A DNA stretch of 12,936 nt, taken from positions 1 to 12,936 of the forward strand of contig JAFGFP010000100.1 in the NCBI GenBank assembly GCA_016931015.1, given 5' to 3'. Below are positions 6,313 through 12,936 of this stretch, in pieces (within the stretch, counting starts at the first letter, position 1; the number at the start of each line of letters is the position of its first letter). Below the pieces are notes generated by a model that did not search any database, was not told the DNA's origin, and was given only the letters and a program-made list of their open reading frames with translations. Source of the stretch: Dehalococcoidales bacterium. Its GTDB lineage: Bacteria; Chloroflexota; Dehalococcoidia; Dehalococcoidales; UBA5760. A program made the position numbers and the translations under genes.

Positions 6313-6712
6313 GTTCCCGTTTTCCGGCCATGCTGCTGGCCAGGCTCTTCAAGATGCTCAGGATACCGATGACGGCGCGCTGGACGTCAACCGGCTCCTG
6401 GGCCAGCATGCGGGCAACGTAAGGGTCGAGCCGCCGGCCGGTATAGGCCGGACTCTCTTCGGCGATGCTGGAAGGGGTGGGGGAGAGATAACCGGCCAGA
6501 GCGAAAAGCTCGTTCTCCTCGAAGCCCAAGGGTTTAGCCAGCCGGCGTAGAATACGGCCCGATGGGAAGCGCTCCCGGCGCTCTATGCGGCCCAGATGAG
6601 ACGCTGAGACTCCGGACTTCTCCGCCAGCTCGCCCAGCGTCAATGACATCATAACCCTCTGCTGCCTCAGTATCTCACCCAAATCACCCCGATGATTGTT
6701 ATTAGCACTCAT
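6308..6712 (-). CDS. XRE-family (Cro/CI-like) transcriptional regulator
   Basis: 134 residues with an N-terminal helix-turn-helix (about 11-73): LGEILRQQRVMMSLTLGELAEKSGVSASHLGRIERR..., recognition helix about 36-45. The layout LxxLAxxxGxSxxxLxxIERxxRxPS is standard for Xre/Cro DNA-binding domains. The remaining half (YTGRRLDPYVARMLAQEPVDVQRAVIGILSILKSL) is helical and could be a dimerisation domain; no protease or ligand domain is visible. Its ATG (reverse strand, 6710-6712) is 13 bases from a GGAGG (6726-6730), longer than usual. It lies on the opposite strand at the edge of the phage cassette, as a maintenance repressor would, but it could equally be a chromosomal regulator of the divergent FAD dehydrogenase gene. 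Confidence 0.85.
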   Translation of the reverse strand: MSANNNHRGDLGEILRQQRVMMSLTLGELAEKSGVSASHLGRIERRERFPSGRILRRLAKPLGFEENELFALAGYLSPTPSSIAEESPAYTGRRLDPYVARMLAQEPVDVQRAVIGILSILKSLASSMAGKRER

Positions 6713-6759
6713 CGCTAAATTATAACCTCCCTCGGCAGACTTTAATACCCTTCAATAGT

Positions 6760-6787
6760 ATCATATTTTTCGCCAAATGGCAAGCAA
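6760..6787 (-). promoter_or_regulatory. Candidate promoter of the XRE regulator
   Basis: On the reverse strand, TTGCTT (6782-6787) and TATGAT (6760-6765) are separated by 16 bases. The -10 matches five of six consensus bases and the -35 three of six. The spacer contains an inverted repeat, GCCA-AA-TGGC (6772-6781), which could be an operator for autoregulation. Transcription from here would give a leader of roughly 40 nt containing GGAGG. Confidence 0.35.
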
Positions 6788-6824
6788 ACTCGGGCTTTAG
6801 CCTATACCCCATAATAGACTACTG

Positions 6825-6868
6825 GCATTAAATGTCCCTAAAAACAGCATTAAGATTTCATTAAAACC
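6825..6868 (+). promoter_or_regulatory. 11-base phased direct repeats upstream of a promoter
   Basis: CATTAA occurs at 6826, 6848 and 6859, that is at steps of 22 and 11 bases. Read as 11-mers from 6825 the units are GCATTAAATGT, CCCTAAAAACA, GCATTAAGATT and TCATTAAAACC. Units 1 and 3 match at eight of eleven positions; unit 2 is the most diverged. The block ends six bases before the -35 at 6875. Helically phased direct repeats in this place are typical of OmpR/PhoB-type response-regulator sites. An A+T-rich UP-like element is the alternative. Confidence 0.35.
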
Positions 6869-6874
6869 GCTTCC

Positions 6875-6903
6875 TTGACGACCCCGGCCGGGGGTAATAC
6901 AAT
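6875..6903 (+). promoter_or_regulatory. Sigma-70-type promoter of the FAD dehydrogenase, with palindrome in spacer
   Basis: TTGACG (6875-6880) and TACAAT (6898-6903) each match five of six consensus bases with the ideal 17-base spacing. The spacer holds a perfect 12-base palindrome, CCCCGGCCGGGG (6882-6893). Initiation would fall near 6910, leaving a very short leader with GAGG (6916-6919) before the ATG at 6924. Confidence 0.7.
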
Positions 6904-6923
6904 ATCACTGCTGTTGAGGTAAA

Positions 6924-8315
6924 ATGGCCGAAAAATACGACGTCATCATCGTCGGCGGCGGGCCCGCCGGTATCTTTGCCGCCCTGGAGCTATCCCGGGT
7001 GGTCGGGCTCAAGGTTCTCCTCATCGAGAAGGGGAAGGACCTCGACGAGCGCACCAACTTGGTCTGCGGCCTGGGCGGGGCCGGGGCCTACAGCGACGGT
7101 AAGCTCACCCTGACTCCCGAGGTCGGGGGGCGGCTTAAGGACTACCTGGGCGTAACCGAGACCGAGGCCCTGATTAACTATGTCGGCGAGCTCTATCTCA
7201 AGTACGGCGCCCCCAGCCAGCTCTACGGGGTGGGCGACCGGGTCGACGAGGTAAGCCGCCGCGCCTCGCTGGCCGGCCTGCGCCTGATACCGGTGCCGCT
7301 GCGTCACCTGGGCACCGAGCGCTGCCGCTCGATACTGGGGGCGATGCGTAACCACCTGATTCCACGACTGGAGCTCAGGCTGGAGACCGCCGCCGCCACC
7401 ATCATCATCGGTGGGAATAAGGTGAGGGGGGTCGAGACCGAGACCGGGAAGAGATTCGACGGCGACTACCTGATTTTAGCCCCGGGCCGGGAAGGTGCCG
7501 ACTGGCTGGCAAATGAGGCCAAACGTCTTAAGCTGACCCTGTACCGTAACCCGGTTGACGTCGGCATCAGGGTCGAGGTGCCGGTCGCGGTGACCGAGGA
7601 ACTGACCAGCGTGCTCTACGAAGCGAAGCTGGAGTATCTCTCCAAGAGCTTCGACGACCGAATCAGGACCTTCTGCATGTGCCCCGCCGGCGAGGTCACC
7701 ATGGAGACCAGCGGCGGCAGCGACTCCGTAATCACGGTTAACGGCCACAGCTACGCCAGCTCCAAGAGCCAGAACACCAACTTCGCCCTGCTGGTAAGCA
7801 CCAACTTCACCGAACCCTTCCGGGAACCAATCGCCTACGGCAAATACATCGCCCGTCTGGCCAACATCTTAAGCGGCGGGGTACTGATACAACGGCTAGG
7901 CGACCTGATGGAGGGCCACCGCTCCACCCCGGCCCGCATCGAGCGCGGCATCGTGAAGCCTACCCTGAAGGAGGCCACCCCGGGCGACCTCAGCTTCGTC
8001 ATCCCCTACCGCCACCTTACCGGCATCATCGAGATGCTCCAGGCGCTGGACAAGCTGGCCCCGGGTGTGGCCGACCGGCACACCCTGCTCTACGGTGTCG
8101 AGGTCAAGTTCTACTCCTGCCGGCCCCACTTAAGCGCCAGCTTGGAGACCGAGGTCAAAAACCTGTTCGCCGCCGGCGACGGCGCCGGGGTCAGCCGCGG
8201 ACTGGTGCAGGCTTCGGCTTCGGGAGTCATCGCCGCCCGGGAAATACTGAAAAGAACCGGCGTCCGGAGTAAGGCTAAGCGGCGGGGAAGCCGTAAACCG
8301 GCCGCCCTCTCCTGA
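6924..8315 (+). CDS. FAD-dependent dehydrogenase (COG2509-like)
   Basis: 463 residues. The N-terminus is a classic Rossmann FAD-binding fold: strand YDVIIVGGGPAG with GxGxxG at 11-16, and the acidic residue ending the second strand in LLIEKG (about 32-37). A second nucleotide-contact segment, FDGDYLILAPGREG, lies near 178-191. The C-terminal FAD signature NLFAAGDGAGVSRGLVQASASG (413 onward; G418, D419) is followed by a basic tail, VRSKAKRRGSRK. This combination matches the uncharacterised COG2509-type flavoprotein dehydrogenases; the physiological substrate is unknown. No membrane segment is visible, so it is presumably cytosolic. It is transcribed from its own promoter (6875-6903), away from the XRE gene, and the phased repeats upstream suggest regulation. 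Confidence 0.85.
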   Translation: MAEKYDVIIVGGGPAGIFAALELSRVVGLKVLLIEKGKDLDERTNLVCGLGGAGAYSDGKLTLTPEVGGRLKDYLGVTETEALINYVGELYLKYGAPSQLYGVGDRVDEVSRRASLAGLRLIPVPLRHLGTERCRSILGAMRNHLIPRLELRLETAAATIIIGGNKVRGVETETGKRFDGDYLILAPGREGADWLANEAKRLKLTLYRNPVDVGIRVEVPVAVTEELTSVLYEAKLEYLSKSFDDRIRTFCMCPAGEVTMETSGGSDSVITVNGHSYASSKSQNTNFALLVSTNFTEPFREPIAYGKYIARLANILSGGVLIQRLGDLMEGHRSTPARIERGIVKPTLKEATPGDLSFVIPYRHLTGIIEMLQALDKLAPGVADRHTLLYGVEVKFYSCRPHLSASLETEVKNLFAAGDGAGVSRGLVQASASGVIAAREILKRTGVRSKAKRRGSRKPAALS

Positions 8316-8321
8316 CCTTCC

Positions 8322-8350
8322 TTGACAAGGTAATCACCGCCCATTAAAAT
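8322..8350 (+). promoter_or_regulatory. Strong sigma-70-type promoter for rpsU-yqeY
   Basis: A perfect TTGACA (8322-8327), a 17-base spacer and TAAAAT (8345-8350, five of six) lie just after the FAD dehydrogenase stop. Initiation near 8357 would produce a leader of about 120 nt before rpsU. Confidence 0.8.
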
Positions 8351-8359
8351 GATGGTGTT

Positions 8360-8461
8360 CCCTGACTCCAGGCGGCGACTTTGCCTCTCGCGGGCAGAGT
8401 GAAGCGCTACTTAAAAGAGAAGGGCTTTCATACTTTACTAGATGACCTGTTCAGGGTCTAA
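8360..8461 (+). promoter_or_regulatory. Structured leader of rpsU
   Basis: The leader can form a 7-base stem 8379-8385 with 8393-8399 (CTTTGCC/GGCAGAG, one G-U, loop TCTCGCG). A second hairpin GACCT/GGGTC (8444-8458) sits directly before the ribosome site. CCCTGA (8360-8365) is complementary to TCAGGG (8451-8456), competing with the second hairpin and able to close the whole leader. Mutually exclusive pairing next to a Shine-Dalgarno site suggests an autoregulatory or attenuating leader. It matches no riboswitch class I recognise. Confidence 0.4.
8399..8461 (+). CDS. Possible leader peptide upstream of rpsU
   Basis: GTG at 8399 opens a 20-codon frame, MKRYLKEKGFHTLLDDLFRV, ending at TAA 8459-8461; an in-frame TTG at 8381 would give 26 residues. 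The stop overlaps the start of the A-rich stretch leading into AAGGAG of rpsU, so a ribosome finishing here would sit on the rpsU initiation region and open the 8444-8458 hairpin. No convincing Shine-Dalgarno precedes either start, and a frame of this length can arise by chance, so this is a candidate only. Confidence 0.25.
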   Translation: MKRYLKEKGFHTLLDDLFRV

Positions 8462-8477
8462 AAGGAGCTGATGCTAT

Positions 8478-8666
8478 GTGGCTAATGTAGTCGCCGGCGG
8501 TAATGAAAGCTTTGACAGCTTGCTCAAGCGGTTCAACAAGAAGGTGCAGCAGGATGGCATTCTATCCGAGGTGCGCCGCCACGAACACTACGAGAAGCCC
8601 AGCGTGAGACGCAAGCGAAAGCGGGCCGCCAAAAGGCGTAAGTCCGCCAGGTCGTCGCGGAGCTAG
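8478..8666 (+). CDS. rpsU: 30S ribosomal protein S21
   Basis: 62 residues from GTG. The sequence matches bacterial S21: an N-terminal VVAGGNESFDSLLKRFNKKVQQDGILSEVRRHEHYEKPS segment, which packs against 16S rRNA on the small-subunit platform, and a strongly basic C-terminal tail VRRKRKRAAKRRKSARSSR. Length is in the usual range. AAGGAG (8462-8467) is ten bases from this GTG. Two out-of-frame ATGs lie closer (8471 and 8476) but give only MLCG and MWLM before stops. The gene has its own strong promoter and structured leader, and is followed by yqeY, a frequent rpsU neighbour. Confidence 0.95.
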   Translation: MANVVAGGNESFDSLLKRFNKKVQQDGILSEVRRHEHYEKPSVRRKRKRAAKRRKSARSSRS

Positions 8667-8672
8667 TTGAGT

Positions 8673-8710
8673 CTCAGGGAGCTAAGGGTAACCCCACCCG
8701 TCAGCCTGAG
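8673..8710 (+). terminator. Imperfect hairpin between rpsU and yqeY, possible attenuator
   Basis: CTCAG (8673-8677) pairs with CTGAG (8706-8710), GCT (8681-8683) with AGC (8703-8705), and GGGT (8686-8689) with ACCC (8696-8699), around a six-base AACCCC loop. It is followed by CGCTTTCTC, only a weak T tract. It could reduce read-through so that S21 is made in excess of YqeY, or be an RNA-processing site. Confidence 0.4.
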
Positions 8711-8755
8711 CGCTTTCTCATAAGGGGTAGCGGAATTACTAAATCGGGGGGCGGC

Positions 8756-9208
8756 ATGGAAGTAGGTCTGAAAGAGAAACTGGATACCGAGCTAAGGCAG
8801 GCGATAAGGGAGAAAGACGTTACCAGGCGCTCGGTTATCCGGCTGGTGATGGCGGCTATCAAGAACGCCGAGATTGCCCGGCGCGCCGCCCTGGACGAAG
8901 CTGGCATCCTCGGGGTTATCGCTAAAGAGGTTAAGCAGCGCCAGGAGAGCATCGAGGCCTTCAGGCAGGGAAACCGCCCCGACCTGGTCGCCCAGGAGGA
9001 AGCCGAGCTGGCCATACTCCAGGAACACCTGCCCCCACCGGCCACCCCGGAGGAAATCATGGTCGAGGCCCGGCGGCTCATCGCCGAGGTGGGCGCCCAG
9101 GGCCCCCGCGACAAGGGCAAGGTTATGCCCCAGCTCATCGCCAAGTTCAAGGGGAGAGCCGAGGGGAAAGAGATAAACGCCGCAGTAACCGAGTTACTGG
9201 GCGCATAG
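8756..9208 (+). CDS. yqeY: GatB/YqeY domain-containing protein
   Basis: 150 residues, the usual size for the family; ATG five bases after GGGGGG (8745-8750). Family hallmarks are the N-terminal helical segment LKEKLDTELRQAIREKDVTRRSVIRLVMAAIKNAEI, the conserved KQRQESIEAFRQGNRPDLVAQEEAELAIL...LPPPATPEEI block (about 61-101) and the C-terminal GKVMPQLIAKFKGRAEGKEINAAV. This C-terminal part is homologous to the tail domain of GatB, the amidotransferase subunit that corrects mischarged Glu-tRNA(Gln) and Asp-tRNA(Asn), where it contacts tRNA. Free-standing YqeY is thought to act on tRNA, but its reaction is not established. It shares a probable transcript with rpsU. Confidence 0.93.
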   Translation: MEVGLKEKLDTELRQAIREKDVTRRSVIRLVMAAIKNAEIARRAALDEAGILGVIAKEVKQRQESIEAFRQGNRPDLVAQEEAELAILQEHLPPPATPEEIMVEARRLIAEVGAQGPRDKGKVMPQLIAKFKGRAEGKEINAAVTELLGA

Positions 9209-9245
9209 TATGAGATACCATCAGGCGGAGAGGGGTTAGACATCC

Positions 9246-9267
9246 AGAGGGGGGCGGCAGCCCCTCT
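9246..9267 (+). terminator. Intrinsic-terminator-like hairpin after yqeY
   Basis: AGAGGGG (9246-9252) pairs perfectly with CCCCTCT (9261-9267) across an eight-base loop. It is followed by TATGCTTTAT, a broken T tract. It sits 37 bases after the yqeY stop and separates the rpsU-yqeY unit from purLQ. Confidence 0.6.
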
Positions 9268-9348
9268 TATGCTTTATCCGAAGGCCTAGACTATTAAGAT
9301 GAGGGAAGGCACAGAACCGGGATTCTTTTTGAAAAAGCGAACGACGTA

Positions 9349-12189
9349 ATGCATAGAATCGAAGTCTTCTTAAAAGAGGAGTTGCCTGACGCCAGGGGCC
9401 TGGGCCTGGTGCGTGACATCCACGATTTGGGCATAAGCTCGGTGTCCCGGGTGCGCGTGGTCGATATCTACCGGCTGGACGCCGACCTGAGCGCCGAGAA
9501 GCTGGAGCTTATCTGCCGCCGCCTGCTGGCCGACCCGGTAACCCAGGAATACCGGTACGATAAGCCGGGCCGCTACGCCCCGGACGAAGCCGGGGACACT
9601 AGCCACAGCATCGAGGTCGCCTACAACGCCGGGGTCACCGACCCGGTCGAGGCCACCATCACTAAAGCGCTAGCCGACCTGGGAATAAGCGGGGTTCGGG
9701 CAATTAAGACCGCCCGGAGATACCTAATCCAGGGCGAGCTGGATAAGGCACAGCTAGCGACCATCTGCGATAAGCTGCTGGTAAACCCCATCATCCAGCA
9801 CGTGGTCACCGAGGAGCCGCTGACCTTCCCGGAGACGCCACAGTACCAGTTTCAGCTAAAAGAGCTGGAGATAGGGGAGGCGGGAGAGCAGTTCTCCTTC
9901 AGCCAAGACGAGCTCAAGGCAATCAGCGAATATTTCCACAAGCTGAGGCGCCGTCCCACCGACGTCGAGATAGAGACCCTGGCCCAGACCTGGTCGGAGC
10001 ACTGCGTCCATAAGACCTTCAAGGCCCGCATCAGTCTGGACGGAGAGGTCATCGACAACCTGATTAAGAACACCATCATGAAGGCAACCGAGGAGCTTAA
10101 CAAGCCGTGGTGCCTCTCGGTCTTTGCCGATAACGCCGGGGCCATTGACTTCGACGGCGAGCGGGCGCTCTGCTTCAAGGTCGAAACCCATAATCACCCC
10201 TCGGCTATCGAGCCCTACGGTGGCGCCGCCACCGGCATCGGCGGCGTGGTGCGCGACCCGCTGGGCACCGGTCTGGGCGCCCGGCCGATACTGAACACCG
10301 ATGTCTTCTGCTTTGCCCCCCCGGACTTCCCCCACCAGGAACTGCCCAAGGGGGTGCTGCACCCGCGACGCATCTTCAAGGGGGTGCGGGCCGGGGTCGC
10401 CGACTACGGTAACCGCCTGGGGATACCCACCCTTAACGGCGCCGTCCTCTTCGACGAGCGCTACCTGGCTAATCCCCTCGTTTTCTGCGGCACCCTGGGA
10501 ATAATGCCCAAAGAGCTGGCCGCCAGTGGCCAGCAGCGGCCCGGCGACCTGGTGGTGCTGGTCGGGGGCAGGACCGGCCGCGACGGGATACATGGGGTCA
10601 CCTTCGCCTCGGAGCAACTCACTGAGGAATCGAGCAGCGCCTCTTTCAGCGCGGTCCAAATCGGTAACCCCATCGTGGAGAAGGAGGTTATCGACACCCT
10701 GCTCCAGGCCCGTGACCGCCGCCTCTACTCACGGATAACCGACTGCGGGGGCGGGGGGCTATCCTCGGCGGTAGGCGAGATGGGGGCCAATACCGGGGTC
10801 AAGGTCTATCTAGATAGAGTACCCCTGAAGTACGCCGGTCTCTCCTACACCGAGATATGGGTCTCCGAGTCCCAGGAGCGAATGGTGCTGGCGGTGCCGC
10901 CGGAGAAAGCCGGGGAGCTCCTTAAGCTCTTTTCCGACGAGGACGTCGAGGCGGTGGTTATCGGTGAGTTTACCGATGACAAGCGCTTGACGCTCCTCTA
11001 TCAGGGAAACCAGGTCTGCGACCTCGATATGGAGTTTTTGCACCACGGTATTCCGCAGGTGAGCCGCCAGGCGACCTGGACGCCGCCCCGCCACCCCGAG
11101 CCCGACTTTGCCTGCCCCGACGACCCGGGCGAGGCTTTGCTCGGTATCCTCGGCTCGTGGAACGTGTGCAGTAAGGAATGGGTTATCCGCCAGTACGACC
11201 ACGAGGTACAGGGGGCCAGCGTCCTTAAGCCCCTGGTGGGTAGAGATAACGACGGCCCGGGTGATGCCGCCATCATCCGGCCGGTGTTAGACTCGGAGAC
11301 GGGAGCTATCGTGTCTTGCGGCGTAAATCCGAGGTACGGGGAGATAGACCCCTACTGGATGGCCGCCTCGGCGATTGACGAGGCCCTGCGGCAGATTATC
11401 GCCGTCGGCGGCGACCTAGCCCGGGTCGCCCTGCTCGATAACTTCTGCTGGGGCGATGCCCGGGAGCCGGAGATACTGGGCGCCCTGGTGCGGGCCGCCC
11501 AGGCCTGCTACGACATGGCGCTCGCTTACGAGACCCCGTTTATCTCCGGTAAGGATAGCTTATATAACGAGTTCGAATACCAGGGCCGGGTCATCAGTAT
11601 CCCGCACACCTTACTCATCTCGGCGCTGGGCATTATGGAGGACGTGAGCCGGGCGGTATCCATGGACTTTAAACAGCCTGACGACCTCATCTACCTGGTG
11701 GGCTTAACCCATAACGAGCTCGGCGGCTCGGAGTATCTCAGACTAAACGGCCTGACCGGTAACCGTGTTCCCAGAGTGAACCCACAGCAAGCGAAACGAA
11801 CTATGGAGCGGCTCAGCCTGGCTACCAGGCGAGGGCTGGTCAGGGCCTGCCACGACCTGAGCGAGGGCGGGCTGGGGGTGGCCGTAAGCGAGATGGCCTT
11901 CGCCGGGGGGCTGGGGGCACTGGTGCACCTGAATTCGGTGCCCCTGGGGGAACCGATAAGCCGCGATGATACCATCCTCTTTTCGGAGTCGAACAGCCGC
12001 TTTCTGGCGGAGATAGCCCCGGAGCAGGAGACGGAATTTAGAGAGGTGATGCGGGGAGTCAGCCTGGCGGCCATCGGCCAGGTCACCGATTCGGCCAGGC
12101 TGGAGATATACGGCCTGGCCGGGGAGAAGATTCTGGTGAGGTCGCTTAAAGAGCTCAAGGAGGCGTGGCAGAAGCCGCTCAGGTGGTAA
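9349..12189 (+). CDS. purL: Phosphoribosylformylglycinamidine synthase, PurL with fused PurS-like duplex
   Basis: 946 residues. PurL uses ATP and ammonia, delivered from PurQ, to convert FGAR to FGAM in purine synthesis. Residues 4-73 and 88-157 are two PurS-like repeats that align without gaps at an offset of 84, with 20 of 70 positions identical (shared IEV, DLGIS, IC..LL, P..Q). The synthetase body follows: WSEHCVHKTF at 215-224, the nucleotide/FGAR-binding KVETHNHPSAIEPYGGAATG block from K277 (H281, H283), the GGGGLSSAVGEMGA glycine loop, and in the second half GKDSLYNEF and CHDLSEGGLGVAVSEMA (H835). It is longer than small PurL (about 720-740) and shorter than the single-chain enzyme (about 1290), because the glutaminase is separate. 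ATG 9349 is the first usable start in frame but has no Shine-Dalgarno. A small AT palindrome, CTTTTTGAAAAAG (9325-9337), lies just upstream. Confidence 0.95.
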   Translation: MHRIEVFLKEELPDARGLGLVRDIHDLGISSVSRVRVVDIYRLDADLSAEKLELICRRLLADPVTQEYRYDKPGRYAPDEAGDTSHSIEVAYNAGVTDPVEATITKALADLGISGVRAIKTARRYLIQGELDKAQLATICDKLLVNPIIQHVVTEEPLTFPETPQYQFQLKELEIGEAGEQFSFSQDELKAISEYFHKLRRRPTDVEIETLAQTWSEHCVHKTFKARISLDGEVIDNLIKNTIMKATEELNKPWCLSVFADNAGAIDFDGERALCFKVETHNHPSAIEPYGGAATGIGGVVRDPLGTGLGARPILNTDVFCFAPPDFPHQELPKGVLHPRRIFKGVRAGVADYGNRLGIPTLNGAVLFDERYLANPLVFCGTLGIMPKELAASGQQRPGDLVVLVGGRTGRDGIHGVTFASEQLTEESSSASFSAVQIGNPIVEKEVIDTLLQARDRRLYSRITDCGGGGLSSAVGEMGANTGVKVYLDRVPLKYAGLSYTEIWVSESQERMVLAVPPEKAGELLKLFSDEDVEAVVIGEFTDDKRLTLLYQGNQVCDLDMEFLHHGIPQVSRQATWTPPRHPEPDFACPDDPGEALLGILGSWNVCSKEWVIRQYDHEVQGASVLKPLVGRDNDGPGDAAIIRPVLDSETGAIVSCGVNPRYGEIDPYWMAASAIDEALRQIIAVGGDLARVALLDNFCWGDAREPEILGALVRAAQACYDMALAYETPFISGKDSLYNEFEYQGRVISIPHTLLISALGIMEDVSRAVSMDFKQPDDLIYLVGLTHNELGGSEYLRLNGLTGNRVPRVNPQQAKRTMERLSLATRRGLVRACHDLSEGGLGVAVSEMAFAGGLGALVHLNSVPLGEPISRDDTILFSESNSRFLAEIAPEQETEFREVMRGVSLAAIGQVTDSARLEIYGLAGEKILVRSLKELKEAWQKPLRW

Positions 12190-12190
12190 G

Positions 12191-12936
12191 ATGACTAAGG
12201 TTAAGACCCTGATACTGCGGGCCCCGGGAACCAACTGCGACCAGGAGACGGCCTACGCCTTCCAGCAGGCGGGCGCCGAGACCTCTCTGGTGCACGTTAA
12301 CCGGCTCATCCGCCGCGAGGAGCACCTCACCGGCTACCAGATACTGGTCGTTCCCGGCGGCTTTACCTACGGCGACGACATCAGCGCCGGTAAGGTGCTG
12401 GCTAACGAGCTCAGGCTGAAGCTAGCCGAGGACATCCGGGGCTTCGTCGAGCGGGGCGGGCTGGTGTTGGGTATCTGCAACGGCCTTCAGGTGTTGATTA
12501 AGGCCGGTATCCTACCCGAGATAGACAGCGGAGAGCCGAAGATAACTTTAGCCGCCAACGACTCCGGTCGCTTCGAGTGCCGTTGGGTGTATCTCCGGGT
12601 GAACGAGGAAAGCCCCTGTATCTTTACCCAGGGGCTCAGCCGCCTCTACCTGCCGGTGGCTAACGGCGAGGGTAAGGTGGTGGCCGACGATAAGACCCTG
12701 GCTAAGCTAAACGTAGTGCTCACCTACACCGACGAGGACGGTAAAACAAGTCCCGGCTATCCTTATAACCCCAGTGGTTCGCTGGCCGACATCGCCGGTA
12801 TCTGCGATAGTTCGGGACGCATCTTCGCCCTGATGCCCCACCCCGAGCGCCACCTCCGAGGCACTCAGCACCCCCGCTGGACGAGAGAGGGCCTAAAAGA
12901 GCACGGAGACGGCTTTAAGATTTTCTCAAACGCGGT
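12191..12936 (+). CDS. purQ: FGAM synthase glutaminase subunit (3' end outside window)
   Basis: The ATG follows the purL stop by one base, with AGGTGG (12181-12186) inside the end of purL as ribosome site, so the two are co-translated. 248 codons are visible with no stop. The product is a class I glutamine amidotransferase that hydrolyses glutamine and passes ammonia to PurL. The opening ILRAPGTNCDQETAYAFQQAG and the VVPGGFTYGDDISAGKVLAN block are PurQ-specific. The nucleophile is C96 in GICNGLQ, and the triad is completed by H217 and E219 in MPHPERH. The length already exceeds that of short PurQ (about 225), fitting the longer PurQ type resembling the glutaminase domain of large PurL. The remaining 3' end is presumably short. 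Confidence 0.95.
   Translation, partial: MTKVKTLILRAPGTNCDQETAYAFQQAGAETSLVHVNRLIRREEHLTGYQILVVPGGFTYGDDISAGKVLANELRLKLAEDIRGFVERGGLVLGICNGLQVLIKAGILPEIDSGEPKITLAANDSGRFECRWVYLRVNEESPCIFTQGLSRLYLPVANGEGKVVADDKTLAKLNVVLTYTDEDGKTSPGYPYNPSGSLADIAGICDSSGRIFALMPHPERHLRGTQHPRWTREGLKEHGDGFKIFSNA

Noticed and set aside
6713..6923. Phage attachment site in the AT-richer intergenic region
   Set aside because: No integrase or tRNA is present, and the other prophage end is outside the window, so no direct-repeat pair can be shown.
8701..9243. 180-residue minus-strand frame opposite yqeY
   Set aside because: It is antisense to a clearly recognised gene and is low-complexity Ser/Arg/Pro-rich, as expected of a shadow frame.
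9856..10659. 267-residue open frame on the minus strand inside purL
   Set aside because: It lies wholly within the unmistakable purL coding sequence. Long antisense frames are expected in GC-rich genes, and the product shows no recognisable domain.

Overview
The window looks like the junction between a phage-derived structural gene cassette (bases 1 to about 6300) and an ordinary bacterial chromosome (about 6300 to 12936). The DNA is GC-rich. GTG and TTG starts are used beside clear Shine-Dalgarno sites. The chromosomal half (COG2509-type FAD dehydrogenase, rpsU-yqeY pair, PurL with an N-terminal PurS-like extension followed by a separate purQ) reminds me of Dehalococcoidia or another Chloroflexota lineage. 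That placement is an inference from gene style; no rRNA or other marker is present to fix it.

Phage-like part, all on the plus strand and tightly packed: the 3' part of a major capsid protein gene; a small virion-type protein; a short helical protein; a fibre-like protein with a beta-sandwich-type front and about twelve copies of a 19-residue Gly/Ser/Asp-Glu repeat; a connector/adaptor-like protein; two small membrane proteins; a 667-residue tail protein with a sialidase-type Asp-box region before a baseplate-hub-like half; and a 70-residue protein. No tape measure, integrase, endolysin or replication gene is visible. Between the two small membrane genes the 5' end of the second gene is duplicated, together with two tandem 40-base units that each fold into two hairpins.

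The cassette ends against a convergent XRE-family repressor gene; the two stop codons lie in the arms of one small hairpin. A 211-base AT-richer divergent intergenic region follows. It carries a likely leftward promoter for the repressor, a strong rightward promoter for the FAD dehydrogenase, and a run of 11-base phased direct repeats upstream of the latter.

Chromosomal part, plus strand: the FAD-dependent dehydrogenase; a near-consensus promoter and a structured leader of about 120 nt containing a possible short leader peptide; rpsU (ribosomal protein S21); a hairpin; a yqeY-family gene; an intrinsic-terminator-like hairpin; then purL and purQ, one base apart, encoding the synthetase and glutaminase parts of FGAM synthase (fourth step of purine synthesis). 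purQ runs off the right edge with no stop codon in the window.

No tRNA, rRNA, CRISPR array or insertion sequence was seen. No gene-free stretch exceeds 300 bases.
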